This document shows, one piece after another, positions 43,740-53,897 of a stretch of DNA of 64,000 bases. Within the stretch, counting starts at the first letter, position 1, and each line of letters begins with the position of its first letter. Under the pieces are notes generated by a model that was not told the DNA's origin, did no database searches, and worked only from the letters and a program-made list of their open reading frames with translations. Made by a program: the position numbers and the translations under genes. The stretch is from Thalassospira lohafexi (GTDB taxonomy: Bacteria; Pseudomonadota; Alphaproteobacteria; Rhodospirillales; Thalassospiraceae): contig NZ_NXGX01000001.1 in assembly GCF_002844275.1 (NCBI RefSeq), positions 558,001 to 622,000 on the forward strand, written 5' to 3'.

Positions 43740-46700
43740 ATGGCTTCTCACGCCCAAAACGCCCCCGCTTCGCAGACCACCGGACAGCCAAAATGGCAGT
43801 TCTGGATTGATCGCGGCGGTACCTTTACCGATATCGTTGCCCGCAAACCGGACGGGTCGCTTGTCACGCACAAGTTGCTGTCGGAAAACCCGGAACGCTA
43901 TGCCGATGCCGCCATTCAGGGCATTCGTGAATTGCTTGATGTTCCGGCCGGTGAAAAAATCCCGGGCGAGAAAATCGAAGCGGTTAAAATGGGCACCACT
44001 GTTGCCACCAATGCGCTTCTGGAACGCAAAGGCGATCGCACCGCACTTGTGACGACCAAGGGGTTCCGCGATTCATTGCGTCTGGCCTATCAGAACCGCC
44101 CGCGTTTGTTTGATCGCAACATCAAGCTGCCGGAAATGCTCTATGAAAGCGTGATTGAGGCCGATGGCCGCTTTGACGCGCAGGGCGAAGAACTTACCGC
44201 ACTTGATCGTGACGCCCTGCGTACCGAGTTGCAGGCTGTTTACGATGACGGCATTCGTGCCTGTGCCATCGTGTTCATGCATGGGTACCGTTATACCGCG
44301 CATGAAAATGCGGCCGCCGAGATTGCACGCGATATCGGATTTACCCAGGTATCGGTCAGCCATCAGGTCAGCCCGTTGATGAAACTGGTGTCGCGTGGCG
44401 ATACCACGGTTGTTGATGCGTATTTGTCGCCGATCCTGCGCCGCTATGTTGATCAGGTCGCAAGCGAGCTTGGCGGTGTGAAACTGATGTTCATGCAGTC
44501 GAATGGCGGGCTGACCGATGCCGCGAAGTTTCAGGGCAAGGACGCCATTTTGTCCGGCCCGGCGGGCGGTGTTGTCGGCATGGTCCGCACGGCCGAAATG
44601 GATGGTTTCAAGCAGGTCATCGGGTTCGACATGGGGGGTACGTCCACCGATGTGTCGCACTATGACGGCGAATATGAACGTGATTTTGAAACGCAGGTTG
44701 CCGGGGTGCGCATGCGCGCGCCGATGATGAAAATCCATACGGTTGCCGCCGGTGGCGGCTCGATCCTGCATTTTGATGGCGCGCGTTTCCGCGTTGGTCC
44801 CGACAGTGCCGGGGCAAATCCGGGACCAGCGGCCTATCGCCGCGGTGGGCCACTTGCGGTGACCGACATTAATGTCATGCTGGGCAAGGTTCAGCCGGAA
44901 TTCTTCCCCAATGTGTTTGGCCCCGAGGGCAATGAGCCGCTTGACGCTGATGCGGTGCGCGCCGGGTTTGAAGCCATGGCGGCCAAGATCAAGGACAGCA
45001 CCGGGCAGGTTCGGACCCCCGAAGATGTCGCCGAAGGGTTCCTTCGCATTGCGGTGGAAAACATGGCCAATGCGATCAAGCAAATATCGGTTCAGCGCGG
45101 CTATGACGTCACGGATTATATCCTGCAATGCTTTGGCGGGGCCGGTGGGCAGCATGCCTGTCAGGTGGCCGATACGCTGGGCATGACCAAGGTGTTTGTC
45201 CATCCGTTTGCCGGTGTTTTGTCGGCCTATGGCATGGGGCTTGCCGATATCCGGGCGATGCGCGAACAGGCGGTTGAGGCCAAGCTTGAAAGTGGCGCAC
45301 TGGCCGGTCTTGATCAGCAGCTTGAGGTGTTGGCCACCGACGCACGCGGTGAATTGCACGAACAGGGCATTACGGATGCCAAGATCAAGATGCTTAAACG
45401 GTTGCATCTGCGTTATGACGGCACGGATACGCCGCTTATCGTTGATTTTGGCGATGTTGATGCGATCAAGGGCCAGTTCGAAGAACAGCACAAACAGCGT
45501 TACGGCTTTGTCATGAGTGAAAAGCCGCTGGTGGTTGAGGCGGTTGCGGTTGAGGCAGTTGGCGAAACCCAGAGCCTTCCAAACGCCGAAGCCAAATCCG
45601 ATACCACCGATGGAGTTGCCCCCGATGCGTTGGCGACCCGTGCGGTGGTGTTTGATGGTACATCGGAAGACACGCCGTTCTATAAACGCGAAGACATGAA
45701 ACCGGGGGCGACCGTGCGTGGCCCCGCCGTGATTGTCGAGCCGGTTGGCACCACCGTGATTGATCCGGGCTGGGAAGCCAAGGTCAATGCGCGCGATCAT
45801 CTGGTTCTGACCCGTGTTGTCGCGATGAAACGCTCAGAAGCCATTGGCACGCAAGCCGATCCAGTGATGCTGGAAGTCTTCAACAATCTGTTCATGAACA
45901 TTGCCGAGCAGATGGGCGTGACCCTGGCCAACACGTCCTACTCGGTCAACATCAAGGAACGTCTTGATTTCTCCTGTGCGCTGTTTGATCAGGAAGGCCT
46001 TTTGATTGCCAATGCGCCGCATATGCCGGTCCATCTGGGGTCAATGGGGGAATCTGTTCAGGCGGTCATGCGCAACAATGTCGGCAGCATGAAGGCTGGC
46101 GATGTTTATATGCTCAATGATCCGTATAACGGCGGCACGCATTTACCCGATATCACCCTGATCACGCCGGTGTTTGGCGACGATGGCAAGGATATCCTGT
46201 TCTATGTCGCGTCACGTGGGCACCATGCCGATGTTGGCGGGATTACCCCGGGCTCGATGGCGCCAAATTCGCGCATTCTTGAAGAAGAAGGGGTCTTGAT
46301 TGACAATTTCAAACTGGTTGATCAGGGCAAGTTTGATGAACCGGGCCTGACGGGCTTGCTTGAGGGTGCGAAATATCCCGCACGTAACCCCTATCAAAAC
46401 ATTGCCGATTTGCGCGCACAGATTGCGGCCAATGAAAAGGGTGTGCAGGAACTGCGCAAGATGGTCGATCACTTTGGCCTTGAAGTTGTGCATGCCTATA
46501 TGGGCCATGTGCAGGACAACGCCGAAGAAAGCGTGCGGCGCGTGATCGATAACCTTGAAGGTGGCGAGTTCTCCTATGAAATGGATAATGGCGCGGTCGT
46601 AAAGGCCAAGGTCACCATCCATAAGGAAACCCGATCCGCCACGGTCGATTTCACCGGCACATCCGATCAGCTTGATAACAACTTCAATGCGCCGTCGGCT

Positions 46701-47384
46701 GTGACCCGGGCAGCGGTCCTTTATGTCTTCCGGACATTGGTTGATGATGACATTCCGCTCAATGCCGGGTGCTTGAAGCCGGTTGATCTGATTGTGCCCG
46801 AAGGATCAATGCTGAACCCGGTTTATCCGGCGGCGGTTGTTGCCGGGAACGTTGAAACGTCCCAGCATGTGACTGATACGCTTTATGCCGCCCTTGGTGT
46901 GATGTCGGGTGCGCAGGGGACCATGAACAACTTCACCTGGGGCAATGATACCCATCAGTATTATGAAACCATCTGTGGTGGTTCGGGGGCTGGTCCCGGT
47001 TTTGACGGCACCAGTGGCGTTCATACGCATATGACCAATTCACGCCTGACCGATCCGGAAGTGCTTGAATGGCGCTTCCCGGTGATGCTGGAAAGCTTTG
47101 AAATCCGGCAAAATTCCGGTGGGAATGGTGAGTTCAAGGGCGGCAATGGCACAACGCGCCGGGTCCGTTTCCTTGAAGACATGACCGCATCGATCCTGTC
47201 AAACCACCGTCGCGTCCCCAATCAGGCGGTCGCGGGTGGGGAGCCCGGCAAACTTGGCCGCAATGCGATTGAACGCGTTGATGGCACGGTTGAGGAGCTT
47301 AAAGGAACCGACGGGGCGCAAATGCATCCCGGTGATGTCTTCATCATCGAAACCCCGGGGGGTGGGGGCTACGGCAAGGCTTGA
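43740..47384 (+). CDS. 5-oxoprolinase-like fused hydantoinase A/B protein
   Basis: 1214 residues. The HyuA half (about 1-700) starts [19 protein letters not shown] and has [33 protein letters not shown] and [17 protein letters not shown]; the HyuB half (about 705-1214) has [35 protein letters not shown] and [17 protein letters not shown]. The fusion is the form of ATP-dependent 5-oxoprolinases (5-oxoproline to glutamate), though some members act on hydantoins or acetone-type substrates. ATG at 43740 has AAGGAGA 7 bases upstream. It is the last gene of the TRAP operon and a strong terminator follows, so the imported substrate is probably its substrate. Confidence 0.92.
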   Translation: MASHAQNAPASQTTGQPKWQFWIDRGGTFTDIVARKPDGSLVTHKLLSENPERYADAAIQGIRELLDVPAGEKIPGEKIEAVKMGTTVATNALLERKGDRTALVTTKGFRDSLRLAYQNRPRLFDRNIKLPEMLYESVIEADGRFDAQGEELTALDRDALRTELQAVYDDGIRACAIVFMHGYRYTAHENAAAEIARDIGFTQVSVSHQVSPLMKLVSRGDTTVVDAYLSPILRRYVDQVASELGGVKLMFMQSNGGLTDAAKFQGKDAILSGPAGGVVGMVRTAEMDGFKQVIGFDMGGTSTDVSHYDGEYERDFETQVAGVRMRAPMMKIHTVAAGGGSILHFDGARFRVGPDSAGANPGPAAYRRGGPLAVTDINVMLGKVQPEFFPNVFGPEGNEPLDADAVRAGFEAMAAKIKDSTGQVRTPEDVAEGFLRIAVENMANAIKQISVQRGYDVTDYILQCFGGAGGQHACQVADTLGMTKVFVHPFAGVLSAYGMGLADIRAMREQAVEAKLESGALAGLDQQLEVLATDARGELHEQGITDAKIKMLKRLHLRYDGTDTPLIVDFGDVDAIKGQFEEQHKQRYGFVMSEKPLVVEAVAVEAVGETQSLPNAEAKSDTTDGVAPDALATRAVVFDGTSEDTPFYKREDMKPGATVRGPAVIVEPVGTTVIDPGWEAKVNARDHLVLTRVVAMKRSEAIGTQADPVMLEVFNNLFMNIAEQMGVTLANTSYSVNIKERLDFSCALFDQEGLLIANAPHMPVHLGSMGESVQAVMRNNVGSMKAGDVYMLNDPYNGGTHLPDITLITPVFGDDGKDILFYVASRGHHADVGGITPGSMAPNSRILEEEGVLIDNFKLVDQGKFDEPGLTGLLEGAKYPARNPYQNIADLRAQIAANEKGVQELRKMVDHFGLEVVHAYMGHVQDNAEESVRRVIDNLEGGEFSYEMDNGAVVKAKVTIHKETRSATVDFTGTSDQLDNNFNAPSAVTRAAVLYVFRTLVDDDIPLNAGCLKPVDLIVPEGSMLNPVYPAAVVAGNVETSQHVTDTLYAALGVMSGAQGTMNNFTWGNDTHQYYETICGGSGAGPGFDGTSGVHTHMTNSRLTDPEVLEWRFPVMLESFEIRQNSGGNGEFKGGNGTTRRVRFLEDMTASILSNHRRVPNQAVAGGEPGKLGRNAIERVDGTVEELKGTDGAQMHPGDVFIIETPGGGGYGKA

Positions 47385-47438
47385 TCGTAGCACCTGTCAC
47401 TTAAGATCAGTTGGGAATAGAACCGACCAAAACATGGG

Positions 47439-47468
47439 TCGCCGGGAAACCGGCGGCCTTTTTTTTGT
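47439..47468 (+). terminator. Rho-independent terminator of the TRAP-oxoprolinase operon
   Basis: TCGCCGG-GAAA-CCGGCGG stem with a GNRA-type loop followed by eight T residues. Confidence 0.9.
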
Positions 47469-47511
47469 GTCTGATGTCATGGATGTCATGGCAGTGTCAT
47501 TGTTGGTGAAA

Positions 47512-47548
47512 TTGACAACACTTCGTTTGTGTTGGTATAAATACCAAC
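47512..47548 (+). promoter_or_regulatory. TumE/TumA promoter with operator ending at the first codon
   Basis: TTGACA (47512-47517) and TATAAA (47536-47541), 18 bases apart. The perfect palindrome GTTGGTAT-AA-ATACCAAC (47531-47548) covers the -10 box and stops one base before the toxin ATG at 47549. Initiation is predicted at about 47548, so the mRNA would have almost no leader. Confidence 0.8.
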
Positions 47549-47833
47549 ATGAAAGCCAATTTGCTTATGCGTGAGCGTCATCAGCTTGCGCCAGATGCTT
47601 TTGTTGAAATGCGCATTTGGCGGGTGCCGCAATCGGTGCGTGGTTCTGCGCATATGTTCAAATATGCGCTGGTTTATGTCGTCGCCGGGGAATGTGTCCT
47701 TCGCTATGACAACGAAGCTGGCAAGGGCGACCACAGGCATATTGGCGATGTTGAAATATCCTATGACTTTTCGACACCGGCGCAATTGCTGCGTGATTTC
47801 TGGGCCGATGTCGATGGATGGAGGCGGATATGA
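47549..47833 (+). CDS. Probable TumE-type toxin (DUF6516)
   Basis: 94 residues. The short sequence with EMRIWRVPQSVRGSAHMFKY and ALVYVVAGECVLRYDNEAGK and a histidine-rich turn KGDHRHIGD fits the family of TumE toxins encoded upstream of HVO_A0114-like regulators. No Shine-Dalgarno is present, because the promoter lies directly at the ATG. The antitoxin start overlaps its stop as ATGA. Family assignment is from memory of the sequence pattern and gene order; function not proven. Confidence 0.75.
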   Translation: MKANLLMRERHQLAPDAFVEMRIWRVPQSVRGSAHMFKYALVYVVAGECVLRYDNEAGKGDHRHIGDVEISYDFSTPAQLLRDFWADVDGWRRI

Positions 47834-48192
47834 CCACCGATAACACTTCCAATACGGTAACTCTTTCGGTTGCGTCGCGCGATGATGTGACCAAGCGTGC
47901 GCTTGCTGCGTTTGACGGCACAGCACAGGGGGCGCATATCTCGTTCGCATCGGTTGAGTTGCTGTGGCAAACCATGACGCCCAAACGGTGGGATTTGCTC
48001 AAAGTCATGACTGGACAGGGGGCGATGAGCATGCGTGAAGCTGCCAGGCGGGTTGGTCGGGATGTCAAAACGGTTCATGGGGATGTTCATGCCTTGCTGA
48101 ACGCTGGGGTTCTTGACCGGGAGGAAAATGGCCAGATAACGTTTCCTTTTGATGCCGTGCATGTCGATTTTACGCTGACGACGGCAGCGTAA
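47830..48192 (+). CDS. Probable TumA-type antitoxin, winged-helix DNA-binding protein
   Basis: 120 residues. A helix-turn-helix with wing is visible in GAMSMREAARRVGRDVKTVH and GDVHALLNAGVLDREENGQI, as in HVO_A0114-family antitoxins. ATG at 47830 has GGAGG 5 bases upstream, inside the toxin gene; a longer frame from 47818 is less likely. It should bind the palindrome at 47531-47548 and repress the pair. The start context is much stronger than the leaderless toxin, which favours antitoxin excess. Confidence 0.8.
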   Translation: MTTDNTSNTVTLSVASRDDVTKRALAAFDGTAQGAHISFASVELLWQTMTPKRWDLLKVMTGQGAMSMREAARRVGRDVKTVHGDVHALLNAGVLDREENGQITFPFDAVHVDFTLTTAA

Positions 48193-48263
48193 ATCTGAAA
48201 ATCTGGAAATCGGGCCCGCTGCGATTACGCCATATCGCACCAATTTGACAGGATGAGAGCACC

Positions 48264-49940
48264 GTGAAATTTTTCATATTGAACCAGCGCTATTTCGTGA
48301 TCGCCAGCGTTGCGCTTTTGACAGCCGTTTTTGTGATCTGTGCTGGCGTGGTCAACAGTTGGTTCTGGGTGCCTGCCGTTATCTTTGGCGCCCTGTTGCT
48401 GGTCGGGTTTCATGACTTGCGCCAGAACAAGCATTCCATCCTGCGCAACTATCCCATAAGCGCGCATATCCGCTTTATCCTTGAAAGTTTCCGCCCGGAA
48501 ATTCGCCAGTACCTGCTTGAAAGCGATCAGGATCAAATCCCGTTCAGCCGTCAGTCGCGCGGGCTTGTTTATCAGCGTGCCAAGGGGGCCGAGGACAAAC
48601 GCCCGTTTGGTACGATCGAGGATGTTTATAAATCGGGTTATGCCTGGCTGACCCATTCGGTTGCGCCGACCACCATTCCCGACAGCGATTTTCGCGTTCG
48701 GGTCGGGGGACCCAATTGCAAGCAACCGTATCAGGCCAGTATTTATAACATCTCGGCGATGAGTTTCGGCTCCCTATCAGGCAATGCGATTTTGGCACTG
48801 AACAAGGGTGCCAAGAAGGGCGGCTTTGCGCATGATACCGGGGAAGGCAGCGTTTCACGCTATCACCGCGAAGGCGGTGGTGATCTGATCTATCAGGTGG
48901 CATCGGGGTATTTCGGATGCCGCAATGACGACGGCAGTTTTTCCGAGGAAAAATTTGCCGAAACAGCCGCCGACCCGCAGGTCAAAATGATCGAGGTGAA
49001 ACTCAGCCAAGGGGCGAAGCCCGGACATGGGGGGATGTTGCCCGCGGCTAAGATCACCAAGGAAATTTCCGACGCGCGCGGCATTCCCATGGGGATTGAT
49101 TGCATTTCACCCGCCGCGCACAGCACATTTTCAACCCCGATTGGCCTGATGGAATTCATCGGCCGGTTGCGTGACCTTTCGGGCGGAAAACCGGTCGGGT
49201 TCAAGCTGTGTATCGGGCATCGCCGTGAATTTATGAGCATCCTTAAAGCCATGCTGAAAACCGGCATCGTGCCTGATTTCATCGTGGTCGATGGCAAGGA
49301 AGGCGGCACTGGCGCGGCCCCGGTCGAGTTTGTCAATCACGTCGGCATGCCGATGCATGAGGGGCTGACCTTTGTGCATAATGCGCTGCGCGGGGCGGGG
49401 CTTCGTGAACAGGTGAAAGTGGGGGCGGCGGGCAAGATTGTGTCGGCCTTTGACATTGCGCGTACCCTTGCCCTTGGCGCGGACTGGTGTAATGCGGCAC
49501 GTGGTTTCATGTTTGCTTTGGGCTGTATTCAGGCCCAGTCATGCCATACCAACTGCTGCCCGGTGGGGATTGCAACGCAGGATAAAATCCGCCAGCGTGC
49601 GCTTGATCCGGGTGATAAAAGCGAACGTGTCGCACGGTTCCATAAAAACACCATGCATGCCTTGGCCGAAATTACCGGGGCGGCGGGGCTTCATGACCCG
49701 CGCAATTTCATGCCCTATCACTTCATGGTCCGGCAAAAGGACAATGAGTTTGTTGATGGCAATGAAGCCTATCCGTATTTGCCCGAAGGGTTCCTTGTTG
49801 CCGATACGGAAATAGAGGAACTCCATGACTGGCATTCGCGCTGGGACCGTGCGTCGCCGGAAACCTTCGCGCCCAAGGAAATTCCGTTTGGGCCCTATAA
49901 AAGGGCCAAGGCAATCGCCGGAGAAAAAGCGGCTCAATAA
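48264..49940 (+). CDS. FMN-binding glutamate synthase family protein
   Basis: 558 residues. Two N-terminal membrane helices (about 12-55) precede a glutamate-synthase FMN domain: AMSFGSLSGNAILALNKGAK, CISPAAHSTFSTPIGLMEFI, VVDGKEGGTGAAPVEFVNHV, then CHTNCCPVGIATQD, a cysteine-rich segment that in GltB ligates an Fe-S cluster. It lacks the glutaminase domain and the GltD partner, so it is a membrane-attached archaeal-type or standalone form whose product is uncertain. A VOC protein follows after 12 bases. Confidence 0.9.
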   Translation: MKFFILNQRYFVIASVALLTAVFVICAGVVNSWFWVPAVIFGALLLVGFHDLRQNKHSILRNYPISAHIRFILESFRPEIRQYLLESDQDQIPFSRQSRGLVYQRAKGAEDKRPFGTIEDVYKSGYAWLTHSVAPTTIPDSDFRVRVGGPNCKQPYQASIYNISAMSFGSLSGNAILALNKGAKKGGFAHDTGEGSVSRYHREGGGDLIYQVASGYFGCRNDDGSFSEEKFAETAADPQVKMIEVKLSQGAKPGHGGMLPAAKITKEISDARGIPMGIDCISPAAHSTFSTPIGLMEFIGRLRDLSGGKPVGFKLCIGHRREFMSILKAMLKTGIVPDFIVVDGKEGGTGAAPVEFVNHVGMPMHEGLTFVHNALRGAGLREQVKVGAAGKIVSAFDIARTLALGADWCNAARGFMFALGCIQAQSCHTNCCPVGIATQDKIRQRALDPGDKSERVARFHKNTMHALAEITGAAGLHDPRNFMPYHFMVRQKDNEFVDGNEAYPYLPEGFLVADTEIEELHDWHSRWDRASPETFAPKEIPFGPYKRAKAIAGEKAAQ

Positions 49941-49952
49941 GGAGGATGCCCA

Positions 49953-50306
49953 ATGGCTGTAAAACGCATTGTGTCAAACTTCGCGGTCACGGATATCGCC
50001 AAGGCCAAGGCATTTTACGAGGACATCCTTGGTCTTGCGACCGTGATGGATCACGGCTGGATCAGGACGTTTGCTGCGGCGGGTGAAACCATGACCACAC
50101 AGGTCAATTTCGCCACCGAGGGCGGGTCGGGCACAGCGGTGCCTGATATGTCGATTGAGGTCGATGACCTTGAAGAAACACTGGGCCGCATGACGGCTGC
50201 CGGTATCGAAATTGAATATGGCCCGACCGATGAGCCATGGGGTGTCAGGCGGTTTTATGTCCGCGATCCGTTTGGGAAGCTGGTTAATATTCTTGAGCAT
50301 AAATAA
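49953..50306 (+). CDS. VOC superfamily (glyoxalase/bleomycin-resistance-like) protein
   Basis: 117 residues with two beta-alpha-beta-beta-beta repeats: ITKAKAFYEDILG-type start (TDIAKAKAFYEDILGLAT) and YGPTDEPWGVRRFYVRDPFG near the end with the second-half metal-ligand region. Members bind a divalent metal and act on small electrophiles or antibiotics; substrate unknown. It is 12 bases after the glutamate-synthase-like gene and shares its terminator. Confidence 0.88.
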   Translation: MAVKRIVSNFAVTDIAKAKAFYEDILGLATVMDHGWIRTFAAAGETMTTQVNFATEGGSGTAVPDMSIEVDDLEETLGRMTAAGIEIEYGPTDEPWGVRRFYVRDPFGKLVNILEHK

Positions 50307-50307
50307 T

Positions 50308-50341
50308 AAAAAGCCCGGTCGCGAATGCAGCCGGGCTTTTT
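50308..50341. terminator. Bidirectional rho-independent terminator
   Basis: AAAAAGCCCGG (50308-50318) pairs with CCGGGCTTTTT (50331-50341). The T-tract follows for the plus strand and the A-tract serves the minus strand gene at 50399. Confidence 0.9.
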
Positions 50342-50398
50342 ATGAAGTTTTAAATAGGTCCACACGTTGCTTCTATGGCCTTCGTGGACGATGTGTCA

Positions 50399-50767
50399 TC
50401 AGATCATCCAGCCCGTTGGGTCAGGGTGCGGCACGCCTGTTTGAAGTGCGGAAATGCCCTTGACCATGCGGATGATGAACCAGATCAGCCCTGCCAGCAG
50501 AACAAACCACCCGATAATGATCATTGATGTGAATATGCCGACGACGAGAAAGAGCATGTAGATCCAGAACGTACGGATCAGGAACCGGTAATGGGTTTTT
50601 GCCCAAACAGGTGCGTCGCCTTTTTTAACATAAGCAAAGATCAAACCAACAAGCCCGACCAAGGGCATTACGATGCCGACAAGGTACAGGATATAGATTA
50701 GCCGGACGTTGCCGGTGAATGATTCATCAGAATTTGTTTCGATGCTAACCGCATTGTCTTCGCTCAT
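50399..50767 (-). CDS. Small membrane protein, DUF4870-like
   Basis: 122 residues with three hydrophobic segments (LIYILYLVGIVMPLVGLVGL, TFWIYMLFLVVGIFTSMIII and VLLAGLIWFIIRMVKGISAL) and a polar N-terminus. The pattern VKKGDAPVWAKTHYRFLIRT between helices matches DUF4870-type proteins. ATG at 50767 is preferred over a frame from 50845. No function is known. Confidence 0.75.
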   Translation of the reverse strand: MSEDNAVSIETNSDESFTGNVRLIYILYLVGIVMPLVGLVGLIFAYVKKGDAPVWAKTHYRFLIRTFWIYMLFLVVGIFTSMIIIGWFVLLAGLIWFIIRMVKGISALQTGVPHPDPTGWMI

Positions 50768-50948
50768 TTGATGGTCCCACAGATAGGTTATCTTGACCGG
50801 CAAAGAAGTACCGGTTGTGTGCTTGAACCAACATTTGGGCTGCAAACTTCTCTTTTTGCAAGAGAAAGTTTTAATAAATTCCCGTTTTGGTTGCTGACTA
50901 TATCCACATTCAACAGGTTGCGATTGTCTAAGCTGTCGTGCGCGGGAC

Positions 50949-51425
50949 TTATGCCGCGCGCTGCATTTCCACAGTTGGAATATCGCGGTCGGGAACCGGC
51001 CCGGTCACAAGGAAGCCGAATTTGCGATAGAATGCTTTGGCGCGTTCGTTGTGCGCGACCACGGTCAGGCGCACATTGCTGCGCGCGCCTTGTTCGGCCA
51101 GCGCATCAAGGGCGGCGATCATGAGTGCCTTGCCCGCGCCGCTGCCGTGGGACGCCGGATCAACCATGATCCAGTCGATTTCCGGGCTTTCGTGAATGGC
51201 GATCACGTAGCCAAGCAGATGCTCGTCCGCGGTGGCGACATAGACAGAGTGGTTTTCGCTGCCAAGCGCATATTGGAAAACATCGGTCGATTTGGCGACA
51301 TAGGCGGCAACCGTTTTGGCCGCAGCATCCCCCATGCCTTCGATGAAATAGGTTGAATCTGTTGCGCGCTTTGTCAGGTCGCGGATGAGAGAAAGATCGT
51401 CGGCAGTGCCTTTGCGGATCTGCAT
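50949..51425 (-). CDS. GNAT-family N-acetyltransferase
   Basis: 158 residues. Acetyl-CoA motif A is visible as DWIMVDPASHGSGAGKALM, followed by LDALAEQGARSNVRLTVVAH and NERAKAFYRKFGF (motif B). Small-molecule or protein acetyltransferase; acceptor unknown. Stands alone. Confidence 0.9.
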   Translation of the reverse strand: MQIRKGTADDLSLIRDLTKRATDSTYFIEGMGDAAAKTVAAYVAKSTDVFQYALGSENHSVYVATADEHLLGYVIAIHESPEIDWIMVDPASHGSGAGKALMIAALDALAEQGARSNVRLTVVAHNERAKAFYRKFGFLVTGPVPDRDIPTVEMQRAA

Positions 51426-51640
51426 TTTTTATAAAAGCTCGTGCTCGTTATTTTGGTTGGGGCGAGGGGCAGAATACATTGAATTTGTATGTCCTGACCT
51501 TAATGACCCGGCGTTCAGTATGGACTGAATTTCATACCATGTGGTTAATGTCCAGACTTCTGAACATCAGATTTTTGCGTTGTTTGGGGAATGCGGCCTG
51601 TCGGGACTGTGATCTGTTTTTGCCGCCGATGCGGTGATGG

Positions 51641-52657
51641 CTATTTGCGGCGGCGTTTTTTATCGCGGTACATTTCAAGATCGGTCACGGCAATCATGTC
51701 CTCAAGACTTTGATTGACCGGATCAAAAAACACCGATGCACCCGAACTGATTTCCGGGGTTTCGCGGATCGGTGTTTTTGCCTTGGGGACCGATAGTTTG
51801 GCATTGGCAAGCGCATTGCGCACGCGGGCGATGATCGTTGTCAAATCACCGCGATTGCGCACATACCCCAGAACGGCAAACTCATCCCCGCCCATGCGGC
51901 CACAAATATCGACTTCGCGGATGCTTTCGGTGATGGCCTTGCCAACCGCACGCAGGGCTGCATCGCCGGCGGCATGGCCGTAATCATCGTTCCAGTGTTT
52001 CATGTCATCAAGATCAATGAAAATGATCCCGATGTTATGGTGATAGCGTTTGGCGATGCGGATTTTCTGATGGGCCAGCATTTCGAACCCGGCGCGGTTG
52101 TTCAGGCCGGTTAACGGGTCTGACATCGAAATATTGCGCATGATCTGATATTGCTCATACAGGCGCAAATCGGCCTCGATCAGGTCGCGGAAACATTCAA
52201 GAAGTTCAAGCTGGCGTTTGTCATATCCGGTGGGTTTGGTGTCAAATACGCACAGGGTGCCAAACACCACGCCATTGGGCCAAAACAGCGGCACCCCGTA
52301 ATAGGATACATACCCATCTTCGGTCAGTTCGGGGTTATCAGCCCACTCGGGCTTGCCTGTGGCATCGGGTTCATAAAACGATGCCTTGGTTTGTGCGACG
52401 CGGCGGCAGTAAATGTTGCTGGTGGCGGGTTCGCACTTGCCCGATAGTTTGCGGTTGGGATTTGCGTCATTCTGGCTGGTCAAGGCGGCACGAAAGCCAA
52501 GTTTGTCATTATATTCGACAACATAGCCCGCCGTGGCCCCCAAAAGCCCCGTCATCAGGTCAATAGCACGTTGCCATTTGTCCATTGAAGACAGCATGGC
52601 TTCATCATTTACCAGCCAGTCCTGTGTTTTCAGGATCACCATCGAGACTGCTTTCAC
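51641..52657 (-). CDS. Diguanylate cyclase with GAF-like sensor
   Basis: 338 residues. An N-terminal GAF-like domain (about 25-165, with ATSNIYCRRVAQTKASFYEP) is followed by a GGDEF domain. Active site GRMGGDEF (about residue 254) is intact. An RxxD inhibition site (REVD) lies 5 residues before GGDEF, so product feedback is expected. It makes cyclic di-GMP. The start is GTG at 52657; an ATG at 52642 is an alternative. The sensor ligand is unknown. Confidence 0.92.
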   Translation of the reverse strand: MKAVSMVILKTQDWLVNDEAMLSSMDKWQRAIDLMTGLLGATAGYVVEYNDKLGFRAALTSQNDANPNRKLSGKCEPATSNIYCRRVAQTKASFYEPDATGKPEWADNPELTEDGYVSYYGVPLFWPNGVVFGTLCVFDTKPTGYDKRQLELLECFRDLIEADLRLYEQYQIMRNISMSDPLTGLNNRAGFEMLAHQKIRIAKRYHHNIGIIFIDLDDMKHWNDDYGHAAGDAALRAVGKAITESIREVDICGRMGGDEFAVLGYVRNRGDLTTIIARVRNALANAKLSVPKAKTPIRETPEISSGASVFFDPVNQSLEDMIAVTDLEMYRDKKRRRK

Positions 52658-52943
52658 TTCTTGGCGTGATCATGGAGCATCGATGACCTAAACTGACATG
52701 TGGTGCCCCCGCTATCTTCATATTTGTCTGATGAAGGTTAAGAACAAGCTTTCTTTTCCATGATTTAGGGGCTGTGGGATGTGTTTTTTGTCGTCGTGGA
52801 CGGTTCAATAATCTGTATTTTCGGTTTGTCGGTCAGATTGTTGCCCCTTTTACTTGCGATTGCAGGAGACAGGTTTCAAACTTGATCGGACTTTCCAATT
52901 GGCCGAACCAAGATCGATTAAAGATAAAACAGGAGACGCCCCG

Positions 52944-53651
52944 ATGGCAGACGTGATCGATTACACGATCCATGGTGAAGAAATGCAGTTGGTCGAGATC
53001 GAACTTGATCCGGGCGAGGGGGTTCGGGCCGAAGCCGGGGCGATGATGTATATGTCTGACGGCATTGCCATGCAGACCGGAACGGGTGGTGGCATTTTCT
53101 CTGGCTTTAAGCGCATGCTGACCGGTGAGGGGTTCTTTATCACCAGTTTCGTGCATGAAGGTCAGAACAAGGGCCATGTTGCCTTTGCCGCACCCTATCC
53201 GGGCAAGGTGGTGCCGCTTGATCTTGCGACCTATGGCGGGGAAATCATTTGTCAGAAAGACGCGTTTCTCTGTGCGGCGGCGGGCATTGATATCGATATC
53301 GCCTTTTCCAAGAAAATCGGGGCCGGGTTGTTTGGCGGCGAAGGATTTATCCTGCAACGGCTGACCGGCGATGGTTTGGCGTTTGTGCATGCCGGGGGCA
53401 CGATCATTAAAAAGGAACTGCAACCGGGACAGACGTTGCGCGTTGATACCGGGGCGCTGGTGGCACTGACCCCGTCGGTGGATTATTCGATCAAGTTTAT
53501 TGGCGGCTTTACCAATGCGCTGTTTGGTGGCGAGGGACTTTTTGTCACCACCCTTGAAGGGCCGGGGACGGTCTGGTTACAAAGCTTGCCATTTGCGCGG
53601 CTGGCGGACCGGATTGCCGCGGCCTTGCCGCAAGATCGCAATAAGGGGTGA
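52944..53651 (+). CDS. AIM24/TIGR00266-family protein
   Basis: 235 residues, all-beta repeats of the AIM24 type: [60 protein letters not shown] and [13 protein letters not shown]. Function of bacterial members is not settled; they may bind membranes or act as scaffolds. GGAG lies 8 bases before ATG 52944; the frame from 52854 is longer but unsupported. Followed by a terminator. Confidence 0.9.
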   Translation: MADVIDYTIHGEEMQLVEIELDPGEGVRAEAGAMMYMSDGIAMQTGTGGGIFSGFKRMLTGEGFFITSFVHEGQNKGHVAFAAPYPGKVVPLDLATYGGEIICQKDAFLCAAAGIDIDIAFSKKIGAGLFGGEGFILQRLTGDGLAFVHAGGTIIKKELQPGQTLRVDTGALVALTPSVDYSIKFIGGFTNALFGGEGLFVTTLEGPGTVWLQSLPFARLADRIAAALPQDRNKG

Positions 53652-53681
53652 TTCCCGCGTGCTGAGATGGACAATGGATCA

Positions 53682-53714
53682 GGCTGCTCACCATACGGTG
53701 GGCGGCTTTTTTTG
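53682..53714 (+). terminator. Rho-independent terminator after the AIM24 gene
   Basis: GCTGCTCACC-atac-GGTGGGCGGC stem followed by seven T residues. Confidence 0.85.
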
Positions 53715-53897
53715 TATTTTTCGGTTAAAAGGTAATACCAATTTGGAGCATCTCGGCGTAGGGTGGGCGAAATCATTTAAGGTCGCCCGAGCAGATCAAT
53801 GGTCCATCCCCACATTCAAATGGGACATTGTAGCGTTCAGGCACACCTGATTGCCACCCGGACCAAGGGGCAAAGCCCCGAAAATACGAGGAACGTC

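Noticed and set aside
44073-45800. 575-codon open frame antisense to the oxoprolinase gene
   Set aside because: It lies wholly inside a gene with clear HyuA motifs, has no ribosome site or recognisable domain, and is typical of antisense frames created by codon bias.
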